Source: Azadirachta indica (taxonomy: Eukaryota > Streptophyta > Magnoliopsida > Sapindales > Meliaceae). Taken from it: 64,000 bases of DNA. The translations under genes and the position numbers were made by a program. Location of the stretch: assembly GCA_022749755.1 (NCBI GenBank), contig CM040444.1, forward strand, positions 6,575,009-6,639,008, given 5' to 3'. This document shows positions 33,545 to 45,949 of this stretch, one piece after another; position 1 is the first letter of the stretch; each line of letters starts with the position of its first letter. Under the pieces are notes generated by a model. The model made no database searches. It saw only the letters and a program-made list of their open reading frames with translations, and had not been told where the DNA came from.

Positions 33545-36050
33545 TTAAAGTTTCACTATTTTAATTTCATATGAGATTCTAAAAGTTATCTCAAGAGTAC
33601 TCATGATGATAAAAGAACTCCAAAATAGTAATTTATTTCATGACAAAAAAAGCATAGTTATTGGCATAGTGACAACAACTACAGATATAAGTGGAAGCTT
33701 AAAAATGTTGAAACTATCTCATATGGGCTTAGGACATTTAAGAGAAAAAGCTTTGTAAACATTAACTAAGTAACGCTTGTTGAACTACACAAAGCTGACA
33801 AATTGGGTTTTTGTAAAAAATGCATCTTAAGGAAGTAGACGAGAGTGAAGTTTGATATAGGAATTCATGATACAAAAGATATTATAGATTGCTTTCACTC
33901 ATATATGTGGAGGCCTACCAATCACTTAGAGGCCAACACTATTTTATCACATTTATTGATGACTTCTCTAGAAAAGTTTGGGTATATACCGATAAGTTGT
34001 TAGGAATTTTTCTCAGATGAAAAAAGATGATGGAGAATCAAATTGGAAGAAAGATAAAGAAACTCTGATAATATGACGGCATAGAATATCAAAACGTTCT
34101 ATTTTCCCAAGTCTAGAAAAATGATGGCATCATCCATTATTTTGTGGTAAGAGATACACCACAACATAATAGGTGGTTAGATGCATGAATCGAACCTTAC
34201 TGAAGGAGGTTTGTTGTATATTGTCTAATGCTCGGTCGGGCAAACAGTTCTAGGCTGAGGATGTTATGTATGCATGTTATGTTATTAGTCATTTGCAGCC
34301 AACTACAATTTGGGATAAAAAACCCTTGGAGGTGTGCTTTTGAATATGTACAAATGATTATGATTCTTTAGATATATTTGGTTCTACTGCTTATGGGCAT
34401 CACTTCAAGAATCTCAATTGGATTCGAGAGTGAAGAAAACCTATTTATGGGCATCACTTTAAGAGTGAAAGGATATCATTTATGGTGTTCAACTATAAAG
34501 GATCATTTTGAGCAAGGATGTTACTTTGATAAACCTACTATGCTAAGAAAGGTAGAACAAGATGAGAAGAGTAACATCAGTACTTTGCAACAAGTAGAGT
34601 ATACTTTACAGTAGGTGAAGCATACTTCGCAATAGGTAGAGCATACTTCATAGCAAGTAAAGTTTGAAGTAAACACAATAAACCTAGCTAAATAGATTTA
34701 AAAAAATAGCAACACTTTAGAGGTAGATGAGAATGCTAAAGAAGAAGAATGACAAAAAAAGTTGTTTCAACCCAAGAACCTTAAGATCTTGACTTACATA
34801 TTGCACTCCATAAAGAAAAATGAAAGATTAGAAAGCCTGCTCATTTAAGAGATATGATGGTCTATGCATTTTCAATGATAGAGATTGACATCCCTTCTAC
34901 TTATCATGAAGTAGTTAGTTGTTCAAAAGTAAAGAAGTGAAAAGTGCCATGAATGAGCAAATGCAATCCTTTCAAAAGAATAAAACCTGAGAGCTAGATC
35001 AGTTACTGAAGGGTAAGAAGGCAATTAGATGCAAATATGTATTTACAAAAAAAATGGATTTCCTAATAAAAATGGTGTTCACTACATAGCTAGATTGATG
35101 GCTAAAGGCTATGCTTAAAAGAAAGAAGTTGATTTCAATAAGATATTTTCTCCAATTATCAGCATTCGTCCATCCATATTTTGTTAGCTTTATTAGCGCA
35201 AGTTGATTTGGTACTAGACCATTTGATGTAAGGATGGATTTCTTAAACAATGATTTAAAGTAAGAAATCCACATAAGTCACCCAAAGAGATTTAAGGTTA
35301 TTGGTAAGGGAAATTGGGTATGCAAGCTAAATAAGTTATTAATATAGGCTAAAACAGTATTCAAGTACAATTATGGAACATCAGTACATCTTAAGGATTC
35401 CATACTTGAGTGCAATGATTAGCTTGACGTATGTTATAGTATTTATGAGCCAGACATTTCAGAAGCAGTTAAAGTTATGAGCAGGCATATGCTAAATCAT
35501 GGAAAAAGACATTGGTAAGCTATAAAATAAATTTTGCAATATATTATAAATACTGTAGGCATTAGTTTAGTACTTGAGCAAGATAACACTTTTGATCAAC
35601 ATATTGTTGGATATGTTGATTTCGAATACTATGGTGATTTGGTTAAGCATCAATCAACTACTAGTTATATTTTTACCTTTGCTCAAGCACCAGTAAGTTG
35701 GAAATTTACCTTACAGTTTATAGTTGCTTTGTTTACCACATAGATAAATTACATAGCAAGTATAGATGCTATTAAAAAAGCTATTTGGTTTCGAGAGTTA
35801 AATGATAAGTTGATAATCATGTAAAAACACATTAATTTGTATTATGATAGCAAAAGTGTTATCTATTTGGCGAAAAACTGAAGTCTATCGCAATTGGACA
35901 AAGCATTTTGACATTCTATTTGATTTTGTGTGAGAGATTATCAAAGAAGGAGAAATACTTCTTTCGAAGATTAGAACTGCTAATAATCCCTATGATATGA
36001 TGACCAAGGGGGTGATAACAATCAAGTTCAAACTTTCTTTAGACTTGATC
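33545..36050 (+). pseudogene. Copia pol, second copy, broken
   Basis: Same fragments as 3790-6300: integrase start near 33800 (KLGFCKKCILRK-like), a reverse transcriptase stretch, and the RNase H end at 35534-35743 (HIVGYVDFEYYGDLVKHQST, then SYIFTFAQAPVSWK). Stops are shared with copy A, confirming that the element was dead before the duplication. Confidence 0.8.
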
Positions 36051-36163
36051 AATATCCAACGAATTTGAACACCTTCGAGTGTACAGGGACAATGTTGTTG
36101 CATTTGAAGGAACTATTAAATGAGAGGTTTATGAAAGTTAAAAAATTCACAAAAGTAAAGATT

Positions 36164-37673
36164 TGTTAGAAGTGACTTATTCTGGGGCTGCAAATCAATT
36201 TGAAAAATTGCCAACTTGTTAAAGGAAATGAAGTTGCCAACTTGGTAGAGGAGGGGTTTCCTCTTCTATAAGTAGAAGCTCTATCCTTAACCCAAAGGAT
36301 CACCTTAAGATAGATAACATAAATAGAGCAGAGTGCTTGAAGTTGAAGATGACATGGCATTTTCCATTCTCCTTAATTTATAATAGGAAAATTGACATTT
36401 ACTCTCTAATATTTGGAAAAATAGACACATACCTCTCTAATGTTTAGGAAAAAATAAATGCCTACTCAAGTTTAAATAAATAGAAACATACCCCCTTGAC
36501 TATTATTGAATTAGTTGACAAGTTAAATTATTATTATTTATATCCGTAAATTTTTGAATAATAACAAATTAAGAAATAATTATTTCGTTTATAATAATTT
36601 GATATATAATTGTCAAAATACATATAAATAATTTTTTTTAACATTTTATTTTTATATATAATATATTTATTTACAAGATTATATTAAGTTTATTACATTT
36701 TTTAATCAAAATTATAAAAATATAAATAAAAAATGAAAAAAATTAATAAAAATAATAATAAAAATCTCTTCTTTTTTCCAAAATTTCAATTAAAATTAAA
36801 GATAATAGTATAAAGTATATTTAATTACTATTTTTATTAAGAAATGATATCCAATTCTCTTTTTTATGTTTTTATTTGTATTTTCATAATTTTTATTAAA
36901 AAATATAATAAATTTAATATAATATTTTAAATAGATATATTATATAAAAAAATAAAATGTTAAAAAATATTTTTTAAAATTTCTTTTTATAATTAAATAT
37001 CAAATTATTAATGAAAAAGTGAAAAAAGAGAGTTAAAATTATTTTAGCATATAGGTTTAGTCTAATTCATTGTTAAAATTTGTTTAATAATATTTTTTAA
37101 TTTTTATTGAAATAGTAAATTAAAAATTTAATCTTTAATGCAATGTGAAAAAATATTAAAATAGAGACAAATTGTTACAATTGAAAAAAAGTATATTACA
37201 AAAAATATTAAATATGGATTAAATTGTTATAACTAAAATAATTATTTATTAATTTCTTTAAAAATTTAGAGATATAAATAATGATAATGTAATCTGTCAA
37301 CTAACAGAAATAACAGTCAATGGTGGTATGTGTATATTTGACTTGAGAGGGATATTTTTTTATTTTTCATACATCAGGGGAGTATATGTTAATTTTCCTT
37401 CATAATATTTATAATTTTGCTTAATTTTTCTACATGTATGATAAATTAGTCTGATCAAATTTACGAGTATTTATATATTATACTTACATTTTCTAATTTC
37501 TCTTATTTTAATACTAATGAAGCGATCCGAGTGCCCAAGGATGTAGGTAATTGGTGTTCTTTATTTTATATTTTTGTATATCTACCATTATGTCATCATT
37601 TGAATTTCATAACTATTATTTTTCATAAACTTTTGTATTTTAAAAAAATTAGTGGGCCATTAATTTTCTAAAT
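36164..37673 (+). repeat. 3' LTR of the Copia copy in unit II, split by a TIR element
   Basis: It starts TGTTAGAAG at 36164, a better-kept start than copy A. The LTR is interrupted at the same site by 36386-37398. Confidence 0.7.
36386..37398. mobile_element. Non-autonomous TIR element, Mutator-like (copy 2)
   Basis: 1013 bp, starting GGAAAATTGACATTTACTC and ending GTTAATTTTCC, with flanks TTTATAATA (36377-36385) and TTCATAATA (37399-37407), as in copy 1. The identical site shows it was inserted before the segmental duplication. Confidence 0.75.
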
Positions 37674-37785
37674 TGTATATATATACACATATATGTACAC
37701 ACACATATGGAGTGTGTGGAGAGAGAGAAGAGAGGAAGGATCGACAGTCCGCTAAGATTACACATGTTTTTTATGTCTTTGCTTA

Positions 37786-38624
37786 GGCCTTAGATTAATG
37801 GTATATGGAGTGTAGAGTGTGTATGTAATAAAATATAATAAATTTTTATATTAATTAATTAAGGTCTTTAATGTCTTTTTAATGCTCCATTTTTTCTTTC
37901 CTACCTCATGACTTGTAAAATTTCAATCCTACTTTTTCTCCTCTTGATAACATCTTCTCTCCGCTTATTTCATCTTTGCATTTTAATTTTGAGTAGTAAG
38001 TTGAAATGCTTAAACCTTTATTTTAATAAATTACTTTTTTAAAAAACTTTAAAAATTATCATAATTCATAAATATTAAAAAAATTATCTAATTCATGAGA
38101 ATGCATGGAAAGTTTGGCTTCAAAATTTGAAATCTTTCAAAACCTAAAAACTTCTAACATTAATTTTGAATTTCCAATATAAATTTATTTTCGTGCATTA
38201 AATTAAAGTAAGTTAAAAAATTGAACAATATTATTACCATTATTATTGTTATTGTTGTTGCATATACGTCCTTTTAGTAAGGTAATATTATTTAAATTTT
38301 AAGCTTTTTAATATCTATTTACAAATAAATATTTATTTAATTATTAGTAATCAATTAGTTATTAAAATTAGTAACTAGTTTTTATTTCAATACTTTGATA
38401 GGAGATTTTTTAGTTTTTCAACTTATAAATGATTGAAATTAAAAAGTATTTGAGAAGAGAGGATATATAATAAAGAAGAGAAAAAGTAGTAAAGAGATTT
38501 AAAAGTTGCGAGATAAAAAAGAGACGTAAAAAACATAGAAAAATATTGATTAATAAATATCAAATATTTTATTATATTTTATTGCATTTGATCTTGAACG
38601 TCTATATATCTTAATCTAAGAACT
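37786..38624. mobile_element. Non-autonomous inverted-repeat element (MITE-like), copy 2
   Basis: Same ends as 8091-8930 (GGCCTTAGATTAATGGTATA on the left, CTTAATCTAAGAACT on the right), with high similarity throughout. No coding capacity. Confidence 0.6.
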
Positions 38625-38769
38625 CATGAAAGATATAAAATTGTGTGCAATCTTAAGGAGGTGTTGATCTTTCCCCAAACAATAGGAGAAGTTAATTAAA
38701 TTAAGAGAACTTATAATATCTATGCTACTTTCATTTTGAAAAGATAAATACATAAAATCAGTCTTCATC

Positions 38770-39088
38770 ACAAAATAATAAACATAATCATAGATGTGAT
38801 TGAAAGTAATACGAACAGAAGATAAAATCGATTGAAAATAATATGGAATAAGATAAAAAGTAATCTTAATTTTAATTTAAAATTAAATACTTAATTTAAC
38901 TTACATATTCCATAAACAAAAAAAATATTCACTTTGTAAAATTAATTTAAAATTTTTTAAATTAAAAACATTGTAACTGTTGATTTTACCCGATGGGTGA
39001 CAATATTTTTATTATTGATATCACAATTTTTATCTTAGAATCATAGAATGACCCTATTACAATATTGATTGGATAGACGTTTGAAAAT
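38770..39088. other. Downstream flank of DUF594 B, deleted from unit I
   Basis: AT-rich non-coding DNA between the unit I deletion breakpoint and the stop codon of copy B. It probably holds the 3' untranslated region and polyadenylation signals of copy B. No further feature is seen. Confidence 0.5.
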
Positions 39089-41191
39089 TCAAGATGTCTG
39101 TGATTTTGTAAAATCATATTCCACCTCGGGTCCAAACAGCCCATACTGTGAACTTAATCCAAGATGGGCCATAAGAAGGCAAACATGCGTCAGCAGCTCT
39201 CCACCTCTTCTAAGGTATTGTCCATGGACGTTCCATCCGCAATGACTCGCTGTATATGCCAACATTTCCACCCATACTTCACTTATTATTTTCCATTTTC
39301 TCTCCCGTCCCAGTGATTGCTTCTCTTGCAGCGATAGCAATTTTTCCTCGGAACTCGCATCTCCCTTCCATTCCAGTGATTGCAATTGCTTCCCAAGCCA
39401 ATGTCCAGGCCTGAAAATTGACAGATCACTCTTTACTCTATTTTCCACTTGTGAACCATCCAGCGTCTTTCCCCGGAAAGTCTCAAGAACTAACTCCTTC
39501 ACTCTTTTCGGCACTTGTGAATCATCTAGCGTCGTTGCCCCAAAAGTCTCGAGAACTAACTTTCTTCTGAACTTCAATGGAACGACAGCAAATAACCTCT
39601 TGACTTCCTCACAGGTTTTTATATACCTTGAGTCACTAAATCCATCCGCCATCATCGACGGACACAATGCCATGAGATACAGCATGTAGTCTGATAAGCA
39701 TTTGCTAATTTTGCATCTTGGGTGAAGATTATTGGGATTTCCATTGCAACATTCAATAAGGTCATAATGGTAATTAAGATCGGTTGCAATGTGCCAAGCA
39801 AGAAGGCTAGTGTCATAAGGTGCTGATGCCATTAGCCATACAATCCCAGGATCTTGAATACCATACTTTCCAAGTACGTAAGCACGTCGACGAGCCAGAA
39901 ACTTTTGACCTGTTCCATTTTCCCGAACATGATGATCAAGTTTTTCGGATTTCTCCAACAGCTCTGCGAAGATCAGTTTCTTCAAATCAACACTCACATC
40001 TTCTCGAGTCAAATGCAGCTGAGGCTCAAGCAAGTTGCCAATGCAAGCGACTTCTGGAAGCAATTCGTCTTTGATGCAAAAGTCTACAAGGTTAAACTGT
40101 CCCATGGATTCGGACCATCTTTTGTGATTGCTCAAAAGGGAATGAGAAACAGAGGGAATGAGGTCTTCTTTTGCGTACTTGGACAAACAGAGATTTGTCC
40201 AGTCGGAAAAAATATGCACGATGAATGCATAGAGCTCTAGAAAAATAGCCACAGCGAGCAACAAGTAAGTTATGAAGATGTCAACCAGTTGATATGCAGG
40301 GATATCAATGGTGATTGAAAACGTAATCAATGCAGAAACAAACACACATAAACTAAAGCAGCGTACTAATATCCCCAATCCAGAATAAACAACTTTCGCC
40401 TTGGTGTAGAGCAAATCGTACAGGAATCCAAGCTCAACTGCTACCACATCGAAAGCATCTTCTGCTGACTTTTCCTTGAAGTAATTGTAGCATTGTGTTG
40501 CTCTGGAAAAGTGCAGAATTTGGCCTGAAAATAAAATTGCAAGTATCTTAAATAAAACGTAGGCGGGAACCATATCTGAGTCTTTCTCCTGTACTAAAGC
40601 TTCTAAATCTTTTTTCCCCAGCCTATTAACAAATTGCGGACAAGCATTTGCAGTTGATGAGAGCAAGGAAAGTTTGAAATTCTCTTTGCTTGAAGATCTG
40701 AGTACCATTGTCCTCTCTCCGTACTTGATACATGCAATAATAAAAATTGGAATGGCCATGAAAGTAAGGGCAGTTTTGCTCCAGAAACTGAGGAAGACAT
40801 AAAATGCAACACCAACTTGAACAACAAGCGCAAGAAAATGCCTGAGCCACAATTCATTGTCTTCTAAAGAGTAAGCTGTGATAGTATCAGGACCGCCGAG
40901 GTGCAAGAGGAGAAATGGTACCCAAAATGCACGGATTTCGCCGTTTGATTTTGGGGATTTCTCTTCCCAGTCTCCGTCACTGGTGGCCAAGTTGCCAAGT
41001 ACAACAGTTGCCACCCAATCTGCTGACAAATAAGCTAACCAGACAAGGATTCTTACCCAAATTCTTGCTATGTATTTTCTTCTCGAACCAAATAAGGTGA
41101 GAATTATCTGTAAAGAAAGGCTAATTAAAACTAGTATCCTAATTTCCCATCCGTTCCAAAATCTTCTTACATTTTCCGGTAAAAGCTCCAT
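39089..41191 (-). CDS. DUF4220/DUF594 membrane protein, copy B (open, 700 aa)
   Basis: A single open coding exon of 700 aa, usual for this plant family. The N-terminal half is the DUF4220 domain with hydrophobic segments at about residues 18-35, 47-68, 88-96, 117-137 and 141-155, plus more between about 205 and 345. The family motif LLHLGGPDTITAYSLEDNEL lies near 95-114. The C-terminal half ends with the DUF594 domain (about 633-685: WKIISEVWVEMLAYTASHCG and YLRRGGELLTHVCLLMAHLG). Start: the ATG at 41191 follows an acceptor (TTTCTTGCAG/TTCAAAG, exon from 41207); a non-coding first exon with a GTAAG donor lies near 41348. Biochemical function is unknown in this family; a membrane location is inferred from the spans. 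It carries an in-frame 66 bp tandem duplication absent from copy C. It is the only intact copy of three here. Confidence 0.9.
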   Translation of the reverse strand: MELLPENVRRFWNGWEIRILVLISLSLQIILTLFGSRRKYIARIWVRILVWLAYLSADWVATVVLGNLATSDGDWEEKSPKSNGEIRAFWVPFLLLHLGGPDTITAYSLEDNELWLRHFLALVVQVGVAFYVFLSFWSKTALTFMAIPIFIIACIKYGERTMVLRSSSKENFKLSLLSSTANACPQFVNRLGKKDLEALVQEKDSDMVPAYVLFKILAILFSGQILHFSRATQCYNYFKEKSAEDAFDVVAVELGFLYDLLYTKAKVVYSGLGILVRCFSLCVFVSALITFSITIDIPAYQLVDIFITYLLLAVAIFLELYAFIVHIFSDWTNLCLSKYAKEDLIPSVSHSLLSNHKRWSESMGQFNLVDFCIKDELLPEVACIGNLLEPQLHLTREDVSVDLKKLIFAELLEKSEKLDHHVRENGTGQKFLARRRAYVLGKYGIQDPGIVWLMASAPYDTSLLAWHIATDLNYHYDLIECCNGNPNNLHPRCKISKCLSDYMLYLMALCPSMMADGFSDSRYIKTCEEVKRLFAVVPLKFRRKLVLETFGATTLDDSQVPKRVKELVLETFRGKTLDGSQVENRVKSDLSIFRPGHWLGKQLQSLEWKGDASSEEKLLSLQEKQSLGRERKWKIISEVWVEMLAYTASHCGWNVHGQYLRRGGELLTHVCLLMAHLGLSSQYGLFGPEVEYDFTKSQTS
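39435..39566 (-). repeat. 66 bp in-frame tandem duplication inside DUF594 B
   Basis: Two adjacent 66 bp units, 39501-39566 and 39435-39500, encode KLVLETFGATTLDDSQVPKR and ELVLETFRGKTLDGSQVENR. Copy C has one unit (NLVLQTFPEIAISDSEVRNK). The units have diverged, so the duplication is not recent. Confidence 0.85.
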
Positions 41192-41206
41192 AGCTTATTT
41201 CTTTGA

Positions 41207-41344
41207 ACTGCAAGAAATTGCATGTTTAAAGAAAATTAAAATCTTTAAATTACAATGTCAGATAGAATTCATGCTAAACTGTAATCATTCCAACATATTA
41301 CATATTTGCATAAAATAAACATATAGATCTAGAAAATTAAAACT
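41207..41344 (-). other. Intron in the 5' leader of DUF594 B
   Basis: Minus strand: donor GTAAG near 41348 (after TACTTAAATTCTG) and acceptor TTTCTTGCAG at 41208. Related to the matching introns of copies A and C over about 200 bp. Confidence 0.6.
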
Positions 41345-41840
41345 TACCCAGAATTTAAGTACCGAAAAATTAGTTCTAATGATTTCACCATTGATGAGCA
41401 AGATTGTTAATTTATGACAAGAAAACAAAGAGAAATGGGGGAAACACAGTTGTTGAGACTTTAGAAAGGGAAGAATGAATCGCCTGCGAAGACCAACGGT
41501 GCTTTAAAGAAATCTAGGTAAATTGTCAATGGTAATTTTCTACTCCAAAAATTCCTAAAAGTTCCTGTTCAATCAAGGAAAATAGAAAAAAAGATCGTTA
41601 AAAGTTGACTAAGATTTTTTTAAAGCACCATCGCACGCGGTTCAACTTCCCTTCTACACTCTCACCAACTGTATTTCCTGAATTTCTCTGCGGTTTCGTG
41701 CTATAAATCAACAATTTCTTGTCAATTTTCTTGCAACTGGTGAAATCATTGGACTAATTTCTTGGTACTTAAATTTGTTAAGCAAGTTTTCTACATTTAT
41801 GTCTATTTCTATTGAATTTATTACTTCGCCTAGTATGACT
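41345..41840. promoter_or_regulatory. Head-to-head promoter block 1 at DUF594 B
   Basis: The two halves are inverted copies of one promoter/first-exon sequence. The left arm (about 41345-41470), read on the minus strand, gives AATGGTGAAATCATTAGAAC and GGTACTTAAATT. The right arm (about 41640-41805), on the plus strand, gives AACTGGTGAAATCATTGGAC and GGTACTTAAATT. The right arm has TATAAAT (41703); the left arm has CATAAAT at the same place. The left arm serves copy B. No gene follows the right arm, which suggests that a partner gene was lost. Confidence 0.65.
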
Positions 41841-42751
41841 TGATTAAGGGGAAAATAATACGTTGCTCCCTCTTAAAATTCTATCTACTATTTTTTTCCA
41901 CTTATTAAACAAAAATAGTGAAAAAAATTGCAAAACTCTAGCATTAGGCCAAGCTAAGTTTTCAAGAATTATTTGTATCCTGTAATATGTATACGTTCAA
42001 CATAATACTGTCATACACATTAAACTAATAATTATTTTTTATAAAATATTTAAAATATATATTATATTTAAATATTAATATATAAAACCAAATCAATTTA
42101 TAAAATTATAGTAACAATTATACTAAAAATTATTAGTTTAATCTGATACAAAATTATTGTTAATTAATATTACAAAATAAATATTTTTCTATATGATTTT
42201 TATAAATCATATTTAATTTTTTACATTAAAAAATCATTATTAGTTTAGTTTTTTTCCATTTGTTATTGCAAATTATTAGTTTAATTCCATACAAAATTAT
42301 TATTAGTTTAATGTTACAAAATAAAATTTTTATAAGTTTATTTGAGTTTACAAATTCATATGTATTGAATAATATCAATATTACAAATTAATTATTATTT
42401 TAATTTTGTTAATTTCTTTATTAAAAATTATTAATTTAATTTAAATAGAATAAAAATTTTATTTTAATTTTATAGAAAATTATTATTAATTTAATTTGAT
42501 ATAAAATTGTATATTATTATATATACTTGAAATTTAATCTTATAATATAAATATAATATGTTGAGATGTTATATTTATAAATATATATAATATAATATAT
42601 AAACATAAACTAATAAGATTAAGATCGATAATAATAACAACTGTTCTTCTCAAGTCAATCAAATGTCAAAGTGGCGAAAATAATAAAACAACAACCAGAT
42701 GTGATGGCTGACGTGTCCACTACTTGATTTCACCACTTGAAAGAAAATCGA
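41841..42751. other. AT-rich spacer between the two promoter blocks
   Basis: Very AT-rich, with repeated short motifs such as TTATTAGTTTAAT. No gene is seen. Confidence 0.5.
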
Positions 42752-43230
42752 TGTGTAAAACTATTCATTTACGACAAGAAAACAAAGAAAGATGGAGGAC
42801 GCACAGTTGATGAGACTGTAGAAAGGGAAGGATGAACCTCTTCCGATGACTAATGACACTTTCGAGAAATCAAAGTAAAGGTTAAATAGTATTTTTCTAT
42901 CAAAAAGATTCCTGGCAATTTCCTTTGAATGATGGAAAATAGAAAAAAAAAAATCAATAATTGGTCAATAATTGTTTACTCGGATTTATTTAAAGCACTA
43001 ATATTCAACGCACGTGGCTCAGCTTTCCTGAATTTCTCTGCTGTTTCATGTTATAAATCAACAATTTCTTATAATATTCTTGCAAATGGTGAGATATTGG
43101 ACTAATTTCTTGATACTTAAATTAAAAAAATATATATTGATACTTAAAACTTGTTAGTCAAATTTTCTATACCTATGCTTGTTTCTATTGAATTTGTTAT
43201 TTCGTGTAATATAAATTGATTAAAAGTCCT
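42752..43230. promoter_or_regulatory. Head-to-head promoter block 2 (direct copy of block 1)
   Basis: Direct repeat of about 41398-41840 (shared strings ACAAGAAAACAAAGA, CTGAATTTCTCTGC, TATAAATCAACAATTTCTT, ATTGGACTAATTTCTTG), including the inverted internal layout. The right arm keeps TATAAAT; the left arm reads ACGACAAG where the other block has ATGACAAG. Neither side has an adjacent gene. Confidence 0.6.
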
Positions 43231-45790
43231 ATATTTTTTTTCGCATTTTATTAATTAATTTATTCAAAAACACTAAATTTATATTCCTTTTTATTATTCG
43301 AAATCAGTATGGTGTCAAAATACAAGCATACTTAACATTACACTATAAGAAATATGAACTTATCACTTGTAATTACTCTATATTAAATAGTTATTTTAAT
43401 AATTTTATTAATATATTAAATAGTTATTTTAATAATTTTATTAATCTTTAATTTGTTGTAAGAGTTTATCAATATTTTATTATATATTTCTCTCTTTAAT
43501 TTTTCTCCTTTTATTTTGGTAGGCACTTTTTTTCTGTCATGTATTAATGATCATTGAACATAACTAAAATTTATCACATGCCTCTAACTAAATGTGAATT
43601 TAATTAATTACTTATGATATTTTAACATACCTCTCCTATAGTTTGTAAAAATTACAAATAAAAAGAAAGTATGTGAAAATTTAAAAGAACTTCTTTTACT
43701 ATTAGGGATTGAAATTTTTTTGCGAGGTCAGGGCTCACAAGGGTCTCTGGTTTGGGCCAAGAATGAGAACAATTTTTTGAATTAAAATGCGTACCAAATA
43801 AGGGATGAGGATAAAAGCCCATCCATATTCTAAAATGAAGCGGACGGATGAGGATAGAATTCTTTTCTTGACGCATGCTCGTTTCTTCATAATAAAATTT
43901 AGGTTTTATTTGGTTAATTATATGAGTCTATGGTGTTTAATAAATAATTAAAAACATTTTATATTTTTTATTTTAGTCAATCAAGTTCTTTAAAAGCGCT
44001 TATACTTTTTTAATTTAGTTAATTAAATTCTTCAAAATTGTTTACAGTTTTTCCAATTCAATCAATCTTGGAATTGTTTAAATTTATTTTCTTAAGAAAA
44101 TATTATCTTAAATGATCAACAACTTAAAAAATTCAATAACTTTAATAATTAGATTTAGAACAATGAATTTTGATAAAATAAAAATAATAAGTTGATTAAA
44201 AAATAATTTATAATTAATGAATTACTTTATTTTGGCATAATATTATAAGATTTACAAAACAAGAAATTATCAAAGTTTTATTTTTCTTTTCATATTTTAT
44301 CTTTATTTGCTAAATAAAATATTTTTCTGCAAAATTGTCAAGAAACACTAAACTTTAAAATTAATTTGATATATGTTCTCTAATTTTTATCAATTCCATT
44401 AAATTGGATCATAATTTACTATCCTATTTATTTATTTTTAATTTATATAGGTTACTAAAAAATTGAAGTAAATCAAAGTTGATATTTTATTCTAATAAAA
44501 TTGTTATAAACTATAATATTTATATCAATTATCTCAATCAAATTGATGATTTTTTTCGAATTACTTTATTTTCATCAATTATTTTATGAAGAATAAATAT
44601 TTATTTTCATTATATTATTTTGATGATATATGAAATTATAATTTCACATATAAAAAATTAATTTACTATTACTGAAAAAATATAAAAATTTTGTTTTATA
44701 TTATAAGATTTGATGAAAATGATACATTTTTAATTTAAAAAATTAATAATTGTAAGAGTTAATTTTTATTAAATACTTTAAATATGTAAACAATTCAGTA
44801 AATTTAATATTATAATAATTGATATTACATTTGTACTATTAAATCATTATAAAATTATATTATTATATATTTTTGTAAATCATAAATAAGCCATTCCCAC
44901 CTCTCTATTTTCTCCTCACAATCACTCGTTATCCATTACAGGTGAAAATGGTTTTTACAAATTTAAATTATTTGGATGATTGTTATTATTATGTACAACA
45001 TTTTAGATTTTTATGATTTTATTAACTTTTGGTATTGTTTGTGATACATGAGATTTTGATCAATATAATTTTTATGTTTGAGAATTTGATATTTTATATA
45101 TAAAAATAATTTTATATTTAAAATAATTCATATTTAATAATTATAATTACCCATATATAATTTAATTTTATTGAATTATTGTTAAAAAATAACAATGATA
45201 TTTAAAAATTAAGTATATTTTTTGAAACTTTTAAAATTAATTTTTTAAAAAATAATCAAATTTTTAATCAAATTTATTCTATTAAATTTAAAAATTATAA
45301 TATTAAAATATGTTACTTTTTAATTATTAAATTTGAATTGTCTTATATTATAAAATTCTTATATTAATATAATAATTTTAAAATAATATTTTATAGAATA
45401 TTAATTATGTATTTGTAGTTAAATATTTTTATATGTACACTTTAACTAATGAACATAAGTGGTGTACTGTTAAAGTATTGTTTATCTTTGTCTAGGTCTA
45501 GTGTTCAGCTTTAAAAGTTGCAAAATTTTATTTTATTTTTTTCGAAGTCAAATTGGGATCAATAGCGGGCCAAGGGCCTATAGGGATTCTTAAGCCATCG
45601 AGGATGAGGTCAAGGATTGGGGTGCTTGTCCTCGGCACTTTGCCATCCCCACCTTGTTACAATATTTTCATCTAGTTGATTGTTAAAAAAACATTACATA
45701 TATTAATGGAATTATAATCCTATTCTTTTTGACTTATTCACTTTATTCTTTTAAACTCTTAACCTACTAACCTAAATGTAGTACTATTTT
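43231..45790. other. AT-rich intergenic DNA
   Basis: No gene is seen. It includes a 33 bp tandem repeat (43381-43446) and two GC-richer patches (43720-43870; 45540-45660, with GGGCCAAGGGCCTATAGGGA). These two patches share the words GATGAGG and GAGGTCA(A)GG and may belong to one transposon family, which I cannot name. Confidence 0.4.
43381..43446. repeat. 33 bp tandem repeat, two units
   Basis: Units of TATTAAATAGTTATTTTAAT plus AATTTTATTAAT(A/C) occur twice in a row with one difference. Confidence 0.9.
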
Positions 45791-45800
45791 TTATTTTTAA

Positions 45801-45816
45801 TTATTATTATTACTAT

Positions 45817-45847
<31 letters not shown>

Positions 45848-45900
45848 GCTACTGCTGCTGTTGCTACTACTAATAATAATAATAATGATGATGATGATCA
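45801..45900. repeat. Compound trinucleotide microsatellite (TAC/TGC/AAT/GAT)
   Basis: A run of (TAC)n interrupted by TGC units passes into (AAT)n and then (GAT)n. The poly-Ser/Asn open frame on the minus strand here is a by-product. Confidence 0.95.
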
Positions 45901-45949
45901 ACTTTATAGTCCAAATATTGCCTAATGGCATGTTTAAATTATAAGACAC

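Larger units (their letters stand above)
32601..38769. repeat. Segmental duplication, block 1, copy in unit II
   Basis: Copy of 2872-9078. It starts abruptly inside the solo-LTR-like sequence at the ANK1 fusion point, after about 25 bp of purine-rich DNA with ambiguous alignment. The Copia 5' LTR and gag are absent because they lay outside the duplicated segment. Confidence 0.9.

Noticed and set aside
39820..40240. Plus-strand open frames of 84 and 128 codons
   Set aside because: They are antisense shadows of the DUF594 B coding exon. The matching plus-strand frame in copy C exists for the same reason.
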